The notes: generated from the sequence alone by a model not told the origin. Shown: positions 27,818 through 37,008, counted from the first letter of the stretch. The stretch: 64,000 bases of DNA from Veillonella sp. CHU740 (GCF_003992055.1 NZ_RQVD01000001.1:1-64000), one strand, 5' to 3'. Program-made: numbers and translations.

Positions 27818-28258
27818 TTATTGTTCCTCGATAATTCTCACTGCATCTCCCACACGAATGATGCCACCTTCTAAGACACGTCCAAAAATACCTTGTGTCG
27901 GCATAATACAACTTCCAACTTGTTGCATAATCTCACAGCCATGATGACATTCTTTGCCGATTTGTGTGACTTCAACAATCGTCTTGCCTAACTCTAACTT
28001 AGTACCCACTGGTAACTGGTATAATGTTAGCCCTTCCACAGTAATATTTTCAGCAAAGTCACCAGGGTTTACATCTGCTCCACTTTTTCGCATGAGCTCA
28101 ATACTTTCAATCCCTAATAAGCTTAATTGGCGATGCCAAGGGCCTGCGTGTGCATCTCCTTCAATACCGTGATTGACCAACAATTCCGCTTCAGGAATAT
28201 TCGTTTTTTTCTGACCTTTTGCTCTGCTAATCGATATAGCAATAATTTTAGCGTTCAT
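27818..28258 (-). CDS. MOSC-domain protein
   Basis: A 146-residue single MOSC domain, the sulfur-carrier fold found in molybdenum cofactor sulfurases. ELLVNHGIEGDAHAG and GDFAENITVEGLTLYQLPVG are typical of the family, and GKECHHGCEI holds the conserved cysteine. Stand-alone MOSC proteins next to MoaA are common in anaerobes and are thought to serve molybdenum cofactor sulfuration or delivery. It is the first gene of the moaA-galM-adh run, with AAGGAG upstream. Confidence 0.9.
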   Translation of the reverse strand: MNAKIIAISISRAKGQKKTNIPEAELLVNHGIEGDAHAGPWHRQLSLLGIESIELMRKSGADVNPGDFAENITVEGLTLYQLPVGTKLELGKTIVEVTQIGKECHHGCEIMQQVGSCIMPTQGIFGRVLEGGIIRVGDAVRIIEEQ

Positions 28259-28335
28259 TATATCTCCTTAGATTAGTATATTTAAATTTACCTATATAGT
28301 TCATATTATAACATGTTTATTTTGTAAAGCTATAA

Positions 28336-28391
28336 CAAAAAACACGCCCTCAAAGATTCTAATAAAAATTTATTAGCCAAAGGACGTGCTC
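28336..28391 (-). terminator. Terminator of the nucleobase permease gene
   Basis: On the minus strand a long stem pairs GCACGTCCTTTGGCTAATAA with TTATTAGAATCTTTGAGGGC and is followed by a T6 run, about 43 bases past the permease stop. Confidence 0.8.
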
Positions 28392-28433
28392 TTATTTCTC
28401 AACGCTAGTAACATATGCTAGCTATCACACTCT

Positions 28434-29753
28434 TTATTGATTTGTATCTTCTTTGCCCAGTCCATTGAACACTACATTCAATACGACTGCTAAGATACTA
28501 CCAAAGGTAATGCCACTTTTAAAGATAATTTTTGCTGCTGCAGAGAAATTATGGTAGAACTCAGGTGCTCCAATTGGTATCATGGCCACACCAATACTTA
28601 ATGCTACAATAATTAAGTTATGATTATTTTCATAATCTACTTTACCTAGCGAGCGGATACCACTAGCAATAATCATACCAAACATGGCAATCCCTGCTCC
28701 GCCCAATACAGGACTTGGAATCGATGCCACTACAGCGGCTAATTTAGGGAATAAACCTAGAACCATCAAAATAATACCTGATGTAGCCACTACAAATCGG
28801 CTTTTTACATTGGTTACTGCAATCAATCCTATATTTTGTGCAAATGCCGTATAGGGGAAACTATTCAAGAAACCACCAATACATGTGGATAATCCATCAG
28901 CTTGCAAACAAGAACTAAGTGTCTTTTTATCAATCTTTTTATCTACAATCTCACCAATTGCAATAGCATCACCAGTCGTTTCTACCATACACACAGACAT
29001 AACGACTAGCATGGCAATAATAGAACTAACATCAAATGTTGGCATACCAAATGCTAATGGTGTCACCAACGCCACCCAATCAGACTGCCCTACTTCGTGA
29101 AAGTTAACAACACCTAAGGCATAGGCAATAAGCGTGCCACCCAGTAATCCAATCAAAACCGATAGATTACTAATAAATCCTTTTGTAAATCGATTCACTA
29201 AGACAACAATCAATAATGTAAGTCCTGCTAACCATAAATTCGTTGGGCTTGCATAATCGGGATCAGCCGGATTGACGCCTGCAATCCACATAATAGCCAC
29301 CGGCATTAAACTAATGCCGATAATCGTCACAATCGTTCCCGTTACCACAGGTGGGAATAAACGAATCAAACGACTAAAATAAGGAGCAATCAAAAAAGTA
29401 AATAGCCCGGCTACAATAATCGCACCATACACGGCTGGCAACCCATGTTCTGAACCAATGATAATCATCGGCGCTACAGAAGCGAACGTCACCCCTTGAA
29501 TCATTGGGATTCTCGCACCGACAGGCCCTATCCCTAATGTCTGAATCAACGTTGCAATACCACAAGCAAATAGATCCGCATTAATAAGCCGAATTAAGTC
29601 TGCCGACGACAATCCTAATGCATTTGCCAAAATAATCGGGACCGCTACAGCTCCAGCATACATTGCTAGCACATGTTGCAGACCATAGGAAAACAACTTT
29701 GATACGGGAAGCATCTCGTCCACAGGATGGACTTGTTTTGCCATTTCACTCAT
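28434..29753 (-). CDS. NCS2-family xanthine/uracil-type nucleobase permease
   Basis: A 439-residue inner-membrane symporter with about 12-14 segments. NCS2 marks are visible: QHVLAMYAGAVAVPIILANALGL in TM1 and VPMIQGVTF-type sequence in TM3 (RIPMIQGVTFASVAPM). FAQNIGLIAVTNVKSRFV near residue 300 is the conserved NCS2 signature. The pattern fits xanthine or urate transporters (PbuX/UacT branch) better than uracil carriers, but substrate is not certain. GGAGA precedes the ATG; it is monocistronic with its own promoter and terminator. No purine riboswitch was found in the short leader. Confidence 0.88.
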   Translation of the reverse strand: MSEMAKQVHPVDEMLPVSKLFSYGLQHVLAMYAGAVAVPIILANALGLSSADLIRLINADLFACGIATLIQTLGIGPVGARIPMIQGVTFASVAPMIIIGSEHGLPAVYGAIIVAGLFTFLIAPYFSRLIRLFPPVVTGTIVTIIGISLMPVAIMWIAGVNPADPDYASPTNLWLAGLTLLIVVLVNRFTKGFISNLSVLIGLLGGTLIAYALGVVNFHEVGQSDWVALVTPLAFGMPTFDVSSIIAMLVVMSVCMVETTGDAIAIGEIVDKKIDKKTLSSCLQADGLSTCIGGFLNSFPYTAFAQNIGLIAVTNVKSRFVVATSGIILMVLGLFPKLAAVVASIPSPVLGGAGIAMFGMIIASGIRSLGKVDYENNHNLIIVALSIGVAMIPIGAPEFYHNFSAAAKIIFKSGITFGSILAVVLNVVFNGLGKEDTNQ

Positions 29754-29801
29754 GTCATGTCTCCATTCATTAAGAAGTTATACTAATTATAATCTACTCA
29801 T

Positions 29802-29830
29802 ATTAAACCATAACTTATATAGTTTGTCAA
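29802..29830 (-). promoter_or_regulatory. Promoter of the nucleobase permease
   Basis: TTGACA (29825-29830) and TTTAAT (29802-29807) on the minus strand with a 17-base spacer, about 48 bases before the start codon. Confidence 0.6.
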
Positions 29831-29876
29831 AATACCTTTTATTAAATACTGGTATTTCTTTTATTTCTTACCCAAT

Positions 29877-29939
29877 AAAAAAGGACTGTAACTAAAATGT
29901 AAAAAAGTACATTTTGTTACAGCCCCTTTGCAAGTTGGA
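29877..29939 (-). terminator. Terminator of the secreted 196-aa protein gene
   Basis: A long hairpin pairs GGGGCTGTAACAAAATGT with ACATTTTAGTTACAGTCC on the minus strand and ends in a T6 run. Confidence 0.85.
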
Positions 29940-29964
29940 TAATTACCTAATTATAGGTAAAATA

Positions 29965-30555
29965 TTATTTACCTGTGTACACTTTAATCGTTGGATTATG
30001 GTCCTTCATAGCTTGTTCTAAACTGAAAATAACCATTTCATTCATGTACGTACGCAACTCATCATTATATACATTTTTAGAGTGACGTTCTAAAATCTCT
30101 AGAATACCTTCTTTGTAGGCATTTACTTGATCCTTAGGAACGAAACGATGGTTATTAAAGTATGTTTGGTATTCATCATACAATCGATTTAATACTTTTC
30201 GTCCATAACTATCTTTTTTCCAACGATGGCTTTCAATATAAAAGTTCTTGCGAACATTCATATAGAATAGAACATTAGATACATCTAACTGTCCAGCTGT
30301 TATTACTTGATTCGTTTGCAATTCAAATAATTGCTTACTATGCTCTTGTCCAAATGTTGTATAAGTATCAACTATTTGTTTTACTTCCCAATTAGGACTT
30401 TCTACCGTAATCTTAGCTTGCATCTCCGTGATTGCTTGTAACCCTTCTTTTTCTGGTAACATTAAAGGATCTGCTGCTGCATAAGCAGTGTGTCCCAATG
30501 TCATTATACCTGCGATTACTGCACCTACTATCCAACGTTTACTTTGCATTTCCAT
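29965..30555 (-). CDS. Secreted hypothetical protein, mainly helical
   Basis: A 196-residue exported protein with a signal peptide (hydrophobic 9-20, cleavage near AYAA|A). The mature protein is mostly helical with many charged and aromatic residues (RKNFYIESHRWKKDSYGRKVLN; PTIKVYTGK at the end). There is no cysteine, lipobox or known domain that I recognise. The first ATG follows AAGGAG at 6 bases. It has its own promoter and terminator and is divergent from the SOD-like gene. Confidence 0.75.
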   Translation of the reverse strand: MEMQSKRWIVGAVIAGIMTLGHTAYAAADPLMLPEKEGLQAITEMQAKITVESPNWEVKQIVDTYTTFGQEHSKQLFELQTNQVITAGQLDVSNVLFYMNVRKNFYIESHRWKKDSYGRKVLNRLYDEYQTYFNNHRFVPKDQVNAYKEGILEILERHSKNVYNDELRTYMNEMVIFSLEQAMKDHNPTIKVYTGK

Positions 30556-30605
30556 ACAAAACTCCTTTCAAGAATTGACACGCTTCTATTTGATTCTATA
30601 CCTTT

Positions 30606-30634
30606 ATTATACAGATTATGGCCCTTTTATTCAA
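30606..30634 (-). promoter_or_regulatory. Promoter of the secreted 196-aa protein gene
   Basis: TTGAAT (30629-30634) and a perfect TATAAT (30606-30611) on the minus strand, 17 bases apart. Confidence 0.75.
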
Positions 30635-30656
30635 TCTGTTATGTTCGATTACTTTA

Positions 30657-30688
30657 TTGACTTTTATAGTTCCATATCTTACTATAAT
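30657..30688 (+). promoter_or_regulatory. Promoter of the SOD-like gene
   Basis: TTGACT (30657-30662), then TACTAT at 17 bases or TATAAT at 20 bases (30683-30688). It runs divergently from the neighbouring gene's promoter, with about 23 bases between the two -35 regions. Confidence 0.55.
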
Positions 30689-30740
30689 AGTAACTATGAT
30701 AATATATATCATTATCGAAATTTCCATTAAGGAGGTTACT

Positions 30741-31382
30741 ATGAAGTATTTTGAAGTCCCACCATTACCTTACTCTTACGATTTCTTAGAGCCTGTTATA
30801 GACTATACAAGCTTGGAAGTTCAATATGAAAAGTTCCACAAAGCTTATACTAACAAGCTGAATCACGCCTTAGAACATCATCCCGATCTTAGATTTGGTC
30901 ATATAGATTGTTTATTAGGGGCCTTAAGCCATGTGCCTAAAGAAATTCGTCAAGATGTCCGTCAGTATGGAGGCGCTTATAAAAACTATAATTTATTCTG
31001 GGACATCCTAACAAAGCCTAATACTTCAAAGTATGAAGGCCCTATCGCGGAAGCTATCAATAAAACATTTGGCTCATACGAAGCATTCCAAACAGCATTG
31101 ACGGAAGCTGCTATGGCACACTTTGGTAGCGGATGGGCTTGGCTAGTAATCAATCCAGACAACACTCTAGCTATCACAACTACTAATAACGAAGATAACC
31201 CTATTATGGAAATGCAAATAGCCCTCTTAGGTATCAATCTATGGGAACATGCCTATTACGGACTATATCAAGACCGTCGCCTTGAGTATATCCGTAACTT
31301 TTTTACCATCATCAATTGGGACAAAGTCAACCAATTGTATGATACTACGTTAAAGAACCCTACTCGCTTCGGCCATGAATAA
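30741..31382 (+). CDS. Fe/Mn superoxide dismutase-fold protein lacking most metal ligands
   Basis: A 213-residue protein of the Fe/Mn-SOD family along its full length: the N-terminal PPLPYSYDFLEPVID, the helix ending NKLNHALE, FGSGWAWLV (129-136) and WEHAYYGLYQDRRLEYI. Of the four metal ligands (His, His, Asp, His), three are replaced: Gln28 in EVQYEKFH, Tyr83 in GGAYKNYNLFW and Asn166 in GINLWEH. Only His170 remains. The DNA was re-read at all three sites and the frame is intact. It is unlikely to dismutate superoxide; a structural or binding role is possible. A perfect AAGGAGG site precedes the ATG. Confidence 0.88.
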   Translation: MKYFEVPPLPYSYDFLEPVIDYTSLEVQYEKFHKAYTNKLNHALEHHPDLRFGHIDCLLGALSHVPKEIRQDVRQYGGAYKNYNLFWDILTKPNTSKYEGPIAEAINKTFGSYEAFQTALTEAAMAHFGSGWAWLVINPDNTLAITTTNNEDNPIMEMQIALLGINLWEHAYYGLYQDRRLEYIRNFFTIINWDKVNQLYDTTLKNPTRFGHE

Positions 31383-31401
31383 GTAACATATTGGAAACCA
31401 C

Positions 31402-31439
31402 AAAGCTGTCATCCATTGCACAATGAATGACAGCTTTTT
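31402..31439. terminator. Shared convergent terminator, SOD-like gene and ubiE
   Basis: AAAGCTGTCATCCATT and ATGAATGACAGCTTT form a long stem with a GCACA loop. The plus-strand T run is strong (TTTTTATTTATT); the minus side is weaker. It separates two converging genes. Confidence 0.8.
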
Positions 31440-31441
31440 AT

Positions 31442-32182
31442 TTATTCACCAAGGCTAGCCTCTGTCTCTTCAGGTACCGTGCCTACGTGTACAGCTACAA
31501 TACCACCCGTTAATTCATGGTATGTGGCATCTTGTAATCCCACATCTTTAAAAATCTGCAATACCCCTTCTTGCCCTACGTATCTTCGCAAAGACTCTGG
31601 AAGCCACGCATAAGACGATTGATCTCGACTTAGTTTGCCTAAGATAGGCAAGATTTTTTCAAAATATAGATAATAAGCTTGTTTAAAACCAAACATGGTA
31701 GGCTTAGCCAATTCTAAAGTGACTACTTTCCCACCTGGTTTAACAACTCGTTTCATTTCTCGAATTGTCTGCTCAATGCTTGGCACATTTCGCAAAGCAA
31801 ATCCAGATACAGCACCATCAAAGGAATTACTTTCATAAGGAAGATCCATCGCATCCCCTTGTGTTAACGTAACTCTATCTGTGTAGCCCTCACGTTCTAA
31901 ACGATCTTGGCCTACTGCTAACATTTCCGGACTAAAATCTAACCCCTCCACATGGAGAGACGGAATTTCTTGTAATGCCGTCTTTGTGAGCATACATGTA
32001 CCACAAGCAATATCTGCAATACGCATCCCTTCTGATAACTGTAATTGTGCTATGGCAAATCTACGCCACCTCGCATCCTGGTTAAAGCTCAACAATGTGT
32101 TCATCATATCATAATGCTTTGCAATATGAGAAAATACATCCTGTACATAGGCTTTTTTATCATCATGTGTTTTAAATTCCAC
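31442..32182 (-). CDS. ubiE: UbiE/MenG-type demethylmenaquinone methyltransferase, altered SAM motif I
   Basis: A 246-residue methyltransferase of the last step of menaquinone synthesis. Family marks: FSHIAKHYDMMN at the start, GLDFSPEML, SGFALRNVPSIEQTIREMKRV and DQSSYAWLPESL near the end. The SAM-binding motif I normally reads CGTGDL, but here it is CGTCML (60-65); the glycine and the aspartate are both replaced. I verified this from the DNA. Whether it binds SAM is uncertain. It starts with GTG after GGAGG. Quinone methylation would fit the hydrogenase and fumarate system. Confidence 0.88.
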   Translation of the reverse strand: MEFKTHDDKKAYVQDVFSHIAKHYDMMNTLLSFNQDARWRRFAIAQLQLSEGMRIADIACGTCMLTKTALQEIPSLHVEGLDFSPEMLAVGQDRLEREGYTDRVTLTQGDAMDLPYESNSFDGAVSGFALRNVPSIEQTIREMKRVVKPGGKVVTLELAKPTMFGFKQAYYLYFEKILPILGKLSRDQSSYAWLPESLRRYVGQEGVLQIFKDVGLQDATYHELTGGIVAVHVGTVPEETEASLGE

Positions 32183-32263
32183 GGTCTACCTCCAATGATT
32201 CTCTAATGACACTCATTATACACGAATGGCTAAGTATATTCCATAACATGTGATATTTTTCTC

Positions 32264-32292
32264 TTGCCAAAACCGAGCAATCCGTTTATAAT
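32264..32292 (+). promoter_or_regulatory. Promoter of sstT
   Basis: TTGCCA (32264-32269) and TATAAT (32287-32292) with a 17-base spacer; the start codon lies 69 bases further on. Confidence 0.75.
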
Positions 32293-32361
32293 GTCCTTAT
32301 GTCTTTTATGAGTAGATATTTGTACTCGATTTTAAGTATTTATAAGTATAAGGAGTTTTCT

Positions 32362-33582
32362 ATGAGGGCATTATTTAATTTTATCAATAGGTTTAGCCTG
32401 ATTCAGCAAATCTGTGTAGGTCTTATCATCGGCACCTTAATTGCCGTGTATGCACCAGATTTAGCGGTTAAATTATCACTGTTAGGTACAATCTTCGTAG
32501 GTGCCTTGAAAGGTGTCGCACCGGTATTAGTATTTTTCTTGGTAATTTCTGCTATCTGTCGTCATCGTTCTGGACAAAAAACAGGTATGCGATCCATCAT
32601 CGTACTATATTTAGTTGGCACTTTTGCTTCTGCAGCGATTGCTGTTGTAGGCAGTTTCTTATTCCCAACTACGTTATTATTAACTGCATCTCCTGCAGAT
32701 ACAGCACCTCCTAGTGGTATTACTGCGGTATTATCTACCTTATTAACAAATGTAGTAGAAAACCCAGTGAAAGCAATTTTAGGCGGTAACTACATCGGTA
32801 TTTTAGGGTGGGCTTTAATATTCGGTGCAGCTTTACGCAATGCATCTACGGAAACAAAAGATGTGATGGCATCCATTTCTGATGCGATTACTACCTCTGT
32901 ACAATGGATCATTAAATTTGCACCACTTGGTATTCTTGGTTTAGTGGCGCAATCCATTGGAGAGAATGGCTTAGGCGCTCTTCTAACATACGGTAAATTA
33001 TTATTAGTGCTTCTTGGTTGCATGTTTGCTGTAGCATTGATTATCAATCCAATCATCGTAGCTATCGTAATGAAACGCAATCCATATCCACTTGTATTCC
33101 GTTGCTTACGTGAGTCTGGTGTGACCGCATTCTTCACTCGTAGTTCTGCAGCTAACATTCCTGTGAATATGGACCTAGCAAAACGTTTGGGTATTACACC
33201 TGATACATATTCTATTTCCATTCCTTTAGGGGCTACGATCAATATGGGTGGTGCTGCTATCACAATTACTGTTATGGCATTGGCTGCTGTATCTACCTTA
33301 GGTATCCACGTGGATATTGCCACTGCTATCTTACTTAGCATTATTGCTACAATTTCCGCATGTGGTGCATCTGGTGTAGCTGGTGGTTCTCTATTATTGA
33401 TTCCACTTGCTTGTTCCTTATTCGGTATTTCCAACGACGTAGCAATGCAAGTTGTTGGTGTTGGTTTCATCATCGGCGTCATCCAAGACTCCACTGAAAC
33501 AGCGCTGAACTCTTCTACAGATATCTTATTCACAGCTGCTGTAGACTATGCACGTAATGGCTACCCTGCAGATAAAGTATAA
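32362..33582 (+). CDS. sstT: Serine/threonine:Na+ symporter SstT
   Basis: A 406-residue dicarboxylate/amino-acid:cation symporter (DAACS) family carrier with the usual 8 segments and two re-entrant loops. The SstT signatures are clear: [32 protein letters not shown], and [22 protein letters not shown] near the C terminus. It takes up serine and threonine with sodium. It is monocistronic, with AAGGAG before the ATG, a promoter upstream and a hairpin terminator about 100 bases downstream. Confidence 0.96.
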   Translation: MRALFNFINRFSLIQQICVGLIIGTLIAVYAPDLAVKLSLLGTIFVGALKGVAPVLVFFLVISAICRHRSGQKTGMRSIIVLYLVGTFASAAIAVVGSFLFPTTLLLTASPADTAPPSGITAVLSTLLTNVVENPVKAILGGNYIGILGWALIFGAALRNASTETKDVMASISDAITTSVQWIIKFAPLGILGLVAQSIGENGLGALLTYGKLLLVLLGCMFAVALIINPIIVAIVMKRNPYPLVFRCLRESGVTAFFTRSSAANIPVNMDLAKRLGITPDTYSISIPLGATINMGGAAITITVMALAAVSTLGIHVDIATAILLSIIATISACGASGVAGGSLLLIPLACSLFGISNDVAMQVVGVGFIIGVIQDSTETALNSSTDILFTAAVDYARNGYPADKV

Positions 33583-33683
33583 GAGTACTAGATACGTAGT
33601 ATTTGAAAGATACTTAATTTATAAAGTATGGGATGCCCAATAGAATCTACAACTACATATAGCTTATGAACGTAAGCGCTAAT

Positions 33684-33716
33684 AAGGACTGGTACAATCT
33701 GCACCAGTCCTTTTCT
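33684..33716 (+). terminator. Terminator of sstT
   Basis: AAGGACTGGT and ACCAGTCCTT form a 10-bp stem followed by a T run on the plus strand. Confidence 0.85.
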
Positions 33717-33785
33717 TATCCGCTCTATAACATTTTTTTATGGTTCTATACTATATTTTCTGCAGCAATAACCATCCTCAAACAC

Positions 33786-33821
33786 AAAAGGCAAGTTGAC
33801 ATCCATCGTTCAACTTGCCTC
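33786..33821 (-). terminator. Terminator of the cation efflux gene
   Basis: AGGCAAGTTGA and TCAACTTGCCT form an 11-bp perfect stem with a T run on the minus strand, about 60 bases past the CDF gene. Confidence 0.8.
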
Positions 33822-33881
33822 TAGTTTGTTTTATATATTTTATTGTATCCTATATAGTTCGTAGATTTAGTCTACTTTCCA

Positions 33882-35045
33882 CTATACTCCAGTGTAGCCA
33901 TGCACTACATTCGGTTTCACTTCATAGGTCGGCAATACGGCTTCCACTAATTGGCGCAACTTTTGTGAAAGTTCCTCTTTCGTATATTTCACATCATGCG
34001 GTACTTGTACGTCAAAACCAATCTTTCTATTCTCCACATCGATTCGAATATCGTATAAAGAAAAACTGTCATCATAGGCTTGAATCACTGCTATTAAACG
34101 CTGTTGTAAAGCTAGGGTTTGCTCATTGACAACGATTGGATCCATATGGATAGTCAGTTTTAACTGCAATTCTTTCAAAGCTAATCGTTCCACTCGATCC
34201 ACCATGTTATGAATGGTCATAGCATCTTGTTTCGCATCTACTTCTACATGGATGGATGCATATTCATGACCTGGACCATAATCGTGAATCATCAAATCAT
34301 GCGTCCCCAAAATACCCGGCTTAGATTCAACAAATTCAATAATCTCTTGTACTCGTTCTACACTAGGCTCAAATCCCAATAAACGGTCTGTCGCTTCTTT
34401 CAGCACTTCAAAGCCGGCTTTTGCAATGATAATCGCCACGATTAATCCTAAGTAACCATCAACGCTCAACTGGAATATACCACCTAACAATAAGCCGATA
34501 GCAATGGCTGCAGTAGCCCATACATCAGATAAGGCTTCTTTACCATTAGCACGCAAGATAGGGGAATCAATGCGATTACCAATGGAACGCAAAAAGAAAG
34601 ATAACCAAATTTTTAACACCATAGCACCTAGCATCACAGCCAATGCAGACATAGAAAACTCTACTACCTCGGGATTCATAATGTGCTCTACCGCTTCAAT
34701 ACCTAGTTGAGCCGCTACAACAAACAGTAAGATAGAAAAACCAATGGATAATAAATATTCCATTCGACCATGTCCATATGGATGCTCTGCATCTGCTTTA
34801 CGGCCAGATAATTTAAAACTCAAAAAGGATACTAAAGATCCCCCTGCATCAGCTACATTATGAATGGCATCACTAATCATAGCGATGGATCCAATAAGAA
34901 AACCAATAATTAATTCCCCTAAACAAACTAGTACATTTACCACAATACCAGTAACACTCGCCATAATACCATATTGTTGGCGCACACTAGTATCTTTTAC
35001 TTCATCTTTGTTGTTTACAAATAAACGGATTAATACTTCTGTCAT
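33882..35045 (-). CDS. Cation diffusion facilitator (CDF) transporter
   Basis: A 387-residue CDF/ZT-family metal-proton antiporter with six membrane segments and a cytoplasmic C-terminal domain. TM2 contains SDAIHNVADAGGSL, with the His-Asn-x-x-Asp metal site, and TM5 begins EALSDVWAT. GHGRMEYLLS follows TM2, as usual. The tail holds a ferredoxin-like fold (HVEVDAKQDAMTIHNMVDRVE). Zinc or manganese are likely cargoes; selectivity cannot be read off. It is longer than minimal CDFs by about 80 residues at the C terminus. GGGAG precedes the ATG. Confidence 0.93.
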   Translation of the reverse strand: MTEVLIRLFVNNKDEVKDTSVRQQYGIMASVTGIVVNVLVCLGELIIGFLIGSIAMISDAIHNVADAGGSLVSFLSFKLSGRKADAEHPYGHGRMEYLLSIGFSILLFVVAAQLGIEAVEHIMNPEVVEFSMSALAVMLGAMVLKIWLSFFLRSIGNRIDSPILRANGKEALSDVWATAAIAIGLLLGGIFQLSVDGYLGLIVAIIIAKAGFEVLKEATDRLLGFEPSVERVQEIIEFVESKPGILGTHDLMIHDYGPGHEYASIHVEVDAKQDAMTIHNMVDRVERLALKELQLKLTIHMDPIVVNEQTLALQQRLIAVIQAYDDSFSLYDIRIDVENRKIGFDVQVPHDVKYTKEELSQKLRQLVEAVLPTYEVKPNVVHGYTGV

Positions 35046-35380
35046 ACATACTCCCTTTGATAATTTACTACATATTTTCTGAAATCCACACAGAAATCAT
35101 TTTATACATCCCTGTAGATTTCTTTTTATTCTCAATTACTTTCTCATTATATACTTTTATTTTTATTTTATCAACTACATTTTTAATTGAGAATTTAAAT
35201 TTTCAAAATACTTATAACCTATGTCATACACTCATACAACATAGTCGAGTATATTTCTGTATGATATTTTACTCCTTTAGCTTTACTATTATTTCAAACT
35301 TGTATTAGCCTGTACCGAGTAGACATGTTCTTTTTCTAGGTACTGTAAGCAGTATCAATTATAACCATGCAGTATAATAT
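35046..35380. other. AT-rich intergenic stretch, no supported gene
   Basis: Very AT-rich sequence upstream of the CDF gene. One 83-codon frame exists on the plus strand but it is composed of Phe/Ile/Tyr runs as expected of AT-rich noise and has no ribosome site. It should contain the CDF promoter, but no -35/-10 pair stands out. Confidence 0.6.
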
Positions 35381-35418
35381 AAAAACTGTAGCGACAGAGT
35401 TCCCCATCACTACAGCTT
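35381..35418 (-). terminator. Terminator of lpd
   Basis: GCTGTAG and CTACAGT arms on the minus strand flank a 20-base loop and are followed by TTTTTAT. The shape resembles the hairpin at 2249-2291. Confidence 0.65.
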
Positions 35419-35441
35419 TATTATATATTTCAATTAATAGA

Positions 35442-36959
35442 TTACCATTTATGTTCGTAGAACACTTGCGTCCACATAGACACTTCTGACAATGTTGGAT
35501 GTGGGGCCATAGCCTCGCCAATGGAGATAACAGATTGTGGATCCAAGTACCGCGTCAAACCTTGTGCACGTAGTTCTTTCGTTGTAGTAGAACCAATTTC
35601 TTCGTGAACAGGAACTAATTTCACCTCACCACTATTCATTAAATGTACATATGGTTGGAACAAGATCGATGCTTGTGGTCCCACGATATGAGCCCCTAAT
35701 AGACGATTCGTAGCTTTGTCTACCACTACTTTGATAAACCCATCATGTACATCACCTTTGTCAATACCAAGAGCCATGCCTTTCGCAGAGTTAGAATAAT
35801 GGTTGATACCAACCCCTACATCATAACCAGCTTCTTTAGCTTCCGCTTCTGTCATACCAATACGACCTACTTCTGGGTATGTGAAAGTCACCATAGGAAT
35901 CAAATCATAGCGCGCCCAACGATAGTCTGTTGGAGACGTAGCACGATATAAGTTATGAGAGATAATATCCCCTTCATAGTTAGCACGATGACGGAATGCT
36001 GCATTACCATTTACATCACCTAAGGCATACACACCTTCTACAGATGTTTCTAAAAATTCATTAGTTTTAATCCAGCCGCCTGGTAATTGTTCAATATGCG
36101 TATTTTCTAGGTGCAAATCTTCTACAGACGGAGCAATCCCAGTAGCCACCAAAATTTCATCCACACGGATTTCAGATACTTCACCTGTAGTACGGTTTTT
36201 CACAGTGATCACTTTATCACCATTGTCTACTCGCACATTATCACATACAGTATCTGTTAATACATTCACTCCAATGGCTTTCATTTCTTCTAAAATATGA
36301 GCAGAAATCGCTTCATCTTCTTTTGGCAATAAACGCACATTGCGCTGGATTAACGTCACTTCCGTACCTGCTGCAGCAAACACACCAGCAAATTCTGTAC
36401 CAATAGGACCACCGCCAAATACAGCTAGTCGTTTATATGGTACTTTTGGATATTCATTGCCAAATAATTTCTCACTAGTAATGTACCCCGCCTCTTCTAA
36501 GCCGTCCACATGATTCACTTTAGAATGTCCACCTGTCCCAATGATAATAGTAGGTGCAGTAATTTCTCCTGTTTTTGTGCCATCTTGTAATGTTACATAT
36601 AACACTTTATCGCTGATGAAAGTAGCTGCTCCATGGTATACATCAGCATTGTCAAAGCTTTCATAAAATTCTTTGACCCCTTTGCTTTTATTGATAGCTT
36701 TCCATACACGTTCACTCACTACATCCCAGTTAAGAGTCGGTGTAGCAGTTTCTACACCAATTTTTTTCCAACCATGGCTTTCATGTACCACATCTGCCGC
36801 CGTAACCATTACTTTTGTTGGAATACAGCCACGTGTTAAACAAGTCCCACCAAAGCCTGTTTTTTCAATAACAGCTACACGTTTACCTGCTTTTAATGCT
36901 GCATCCGCTACTAAACTAGCACCGCCAGTACCAATTACGATTACATCATATTGCTTCAT
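35442..36959 (-). CDS. lpd: Dihydrolipoamide dehydrogenase
   Basis: A 505-residue flavoprotein disulfide reductase. The FAD site is VIGTGGASLVADA, the redox-active disulfide is GGTCLTRGCIPTK (about 37-49), and the NAD site is FGGGPIGTEFA. A second FAD segment reads VYALGDVNG. The C-terminal catalytic HPTLSE (histidine plus glutamate) is intact. No E1/E2 or glycine-cleavage genes are nearby, so its partner complex lies elsewhere or it works as a free disulfide or diaphorase enzyme. AAGGATG precedes the ATG, and an extended -10 sits about 50 bases upstream. Confidence 0.92.
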   Translation of the reverse strand: MKQYDVIVIGTGGASLVADAALKAGKRVAVIEKTGFGGTCLTRGCIPTKVMVTAADVVHESHGWKKIGVETATPTLNWDVVSERVWKAINKSKGVKEFYESFDNADVYHGAATFISDKVLYVTLQDGTKTGEITAPTIIIGTGGHSKVNHVDGLEEAGYITSEKLFGNEYPKVPYKRLAVFGGGPIGTEFAGVFAAAGTEVTLIQRNVRLLPKEDEAISAHILEEMKAIGVNVLTDTVCDNVRVDNGDKVITVKNRTTGEVSEIRVDEILVATGIAPSVEDLHLENTHIEQLPGGWIKTNEFLETSVEGVYALGDVNGNAAFRHRANYEGDIISHNLYRATSPTDYRWARYDLIPMVTFTYPEVGRIGMTEAEAKEAGYDVGVGINHYSNSAKGMALGIDKGDVHDGFIKVVVDKATNRLLGAHIVGPQASILFQPYVHLMNSGEVKLVPVHEEIGSTTTKELRAQGLTRYLDPQSVISIGEAMAPHPTLSEVSMWTQVFYEHKW

Positions 36960-37008
36960 TTACGTCATCCTTTCTAAACTATTGGATAATCTTTATTCTT
37001 TAATATAT

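Noticed and set aside
29754-29870. Purine riboswitch ahead of the nucleobase permease
   Set aside because: The leader is short and lacks the conserved aptamer core; only a plain promoter is seen.
35057-35308. 83-codon hydrophobic plus-strand frame, possible small membrane protein
   Set aside because: Phe/Ile/Tyr runs arise from AT-rich DNA; no ribosome site and no promoter or terminator fits.
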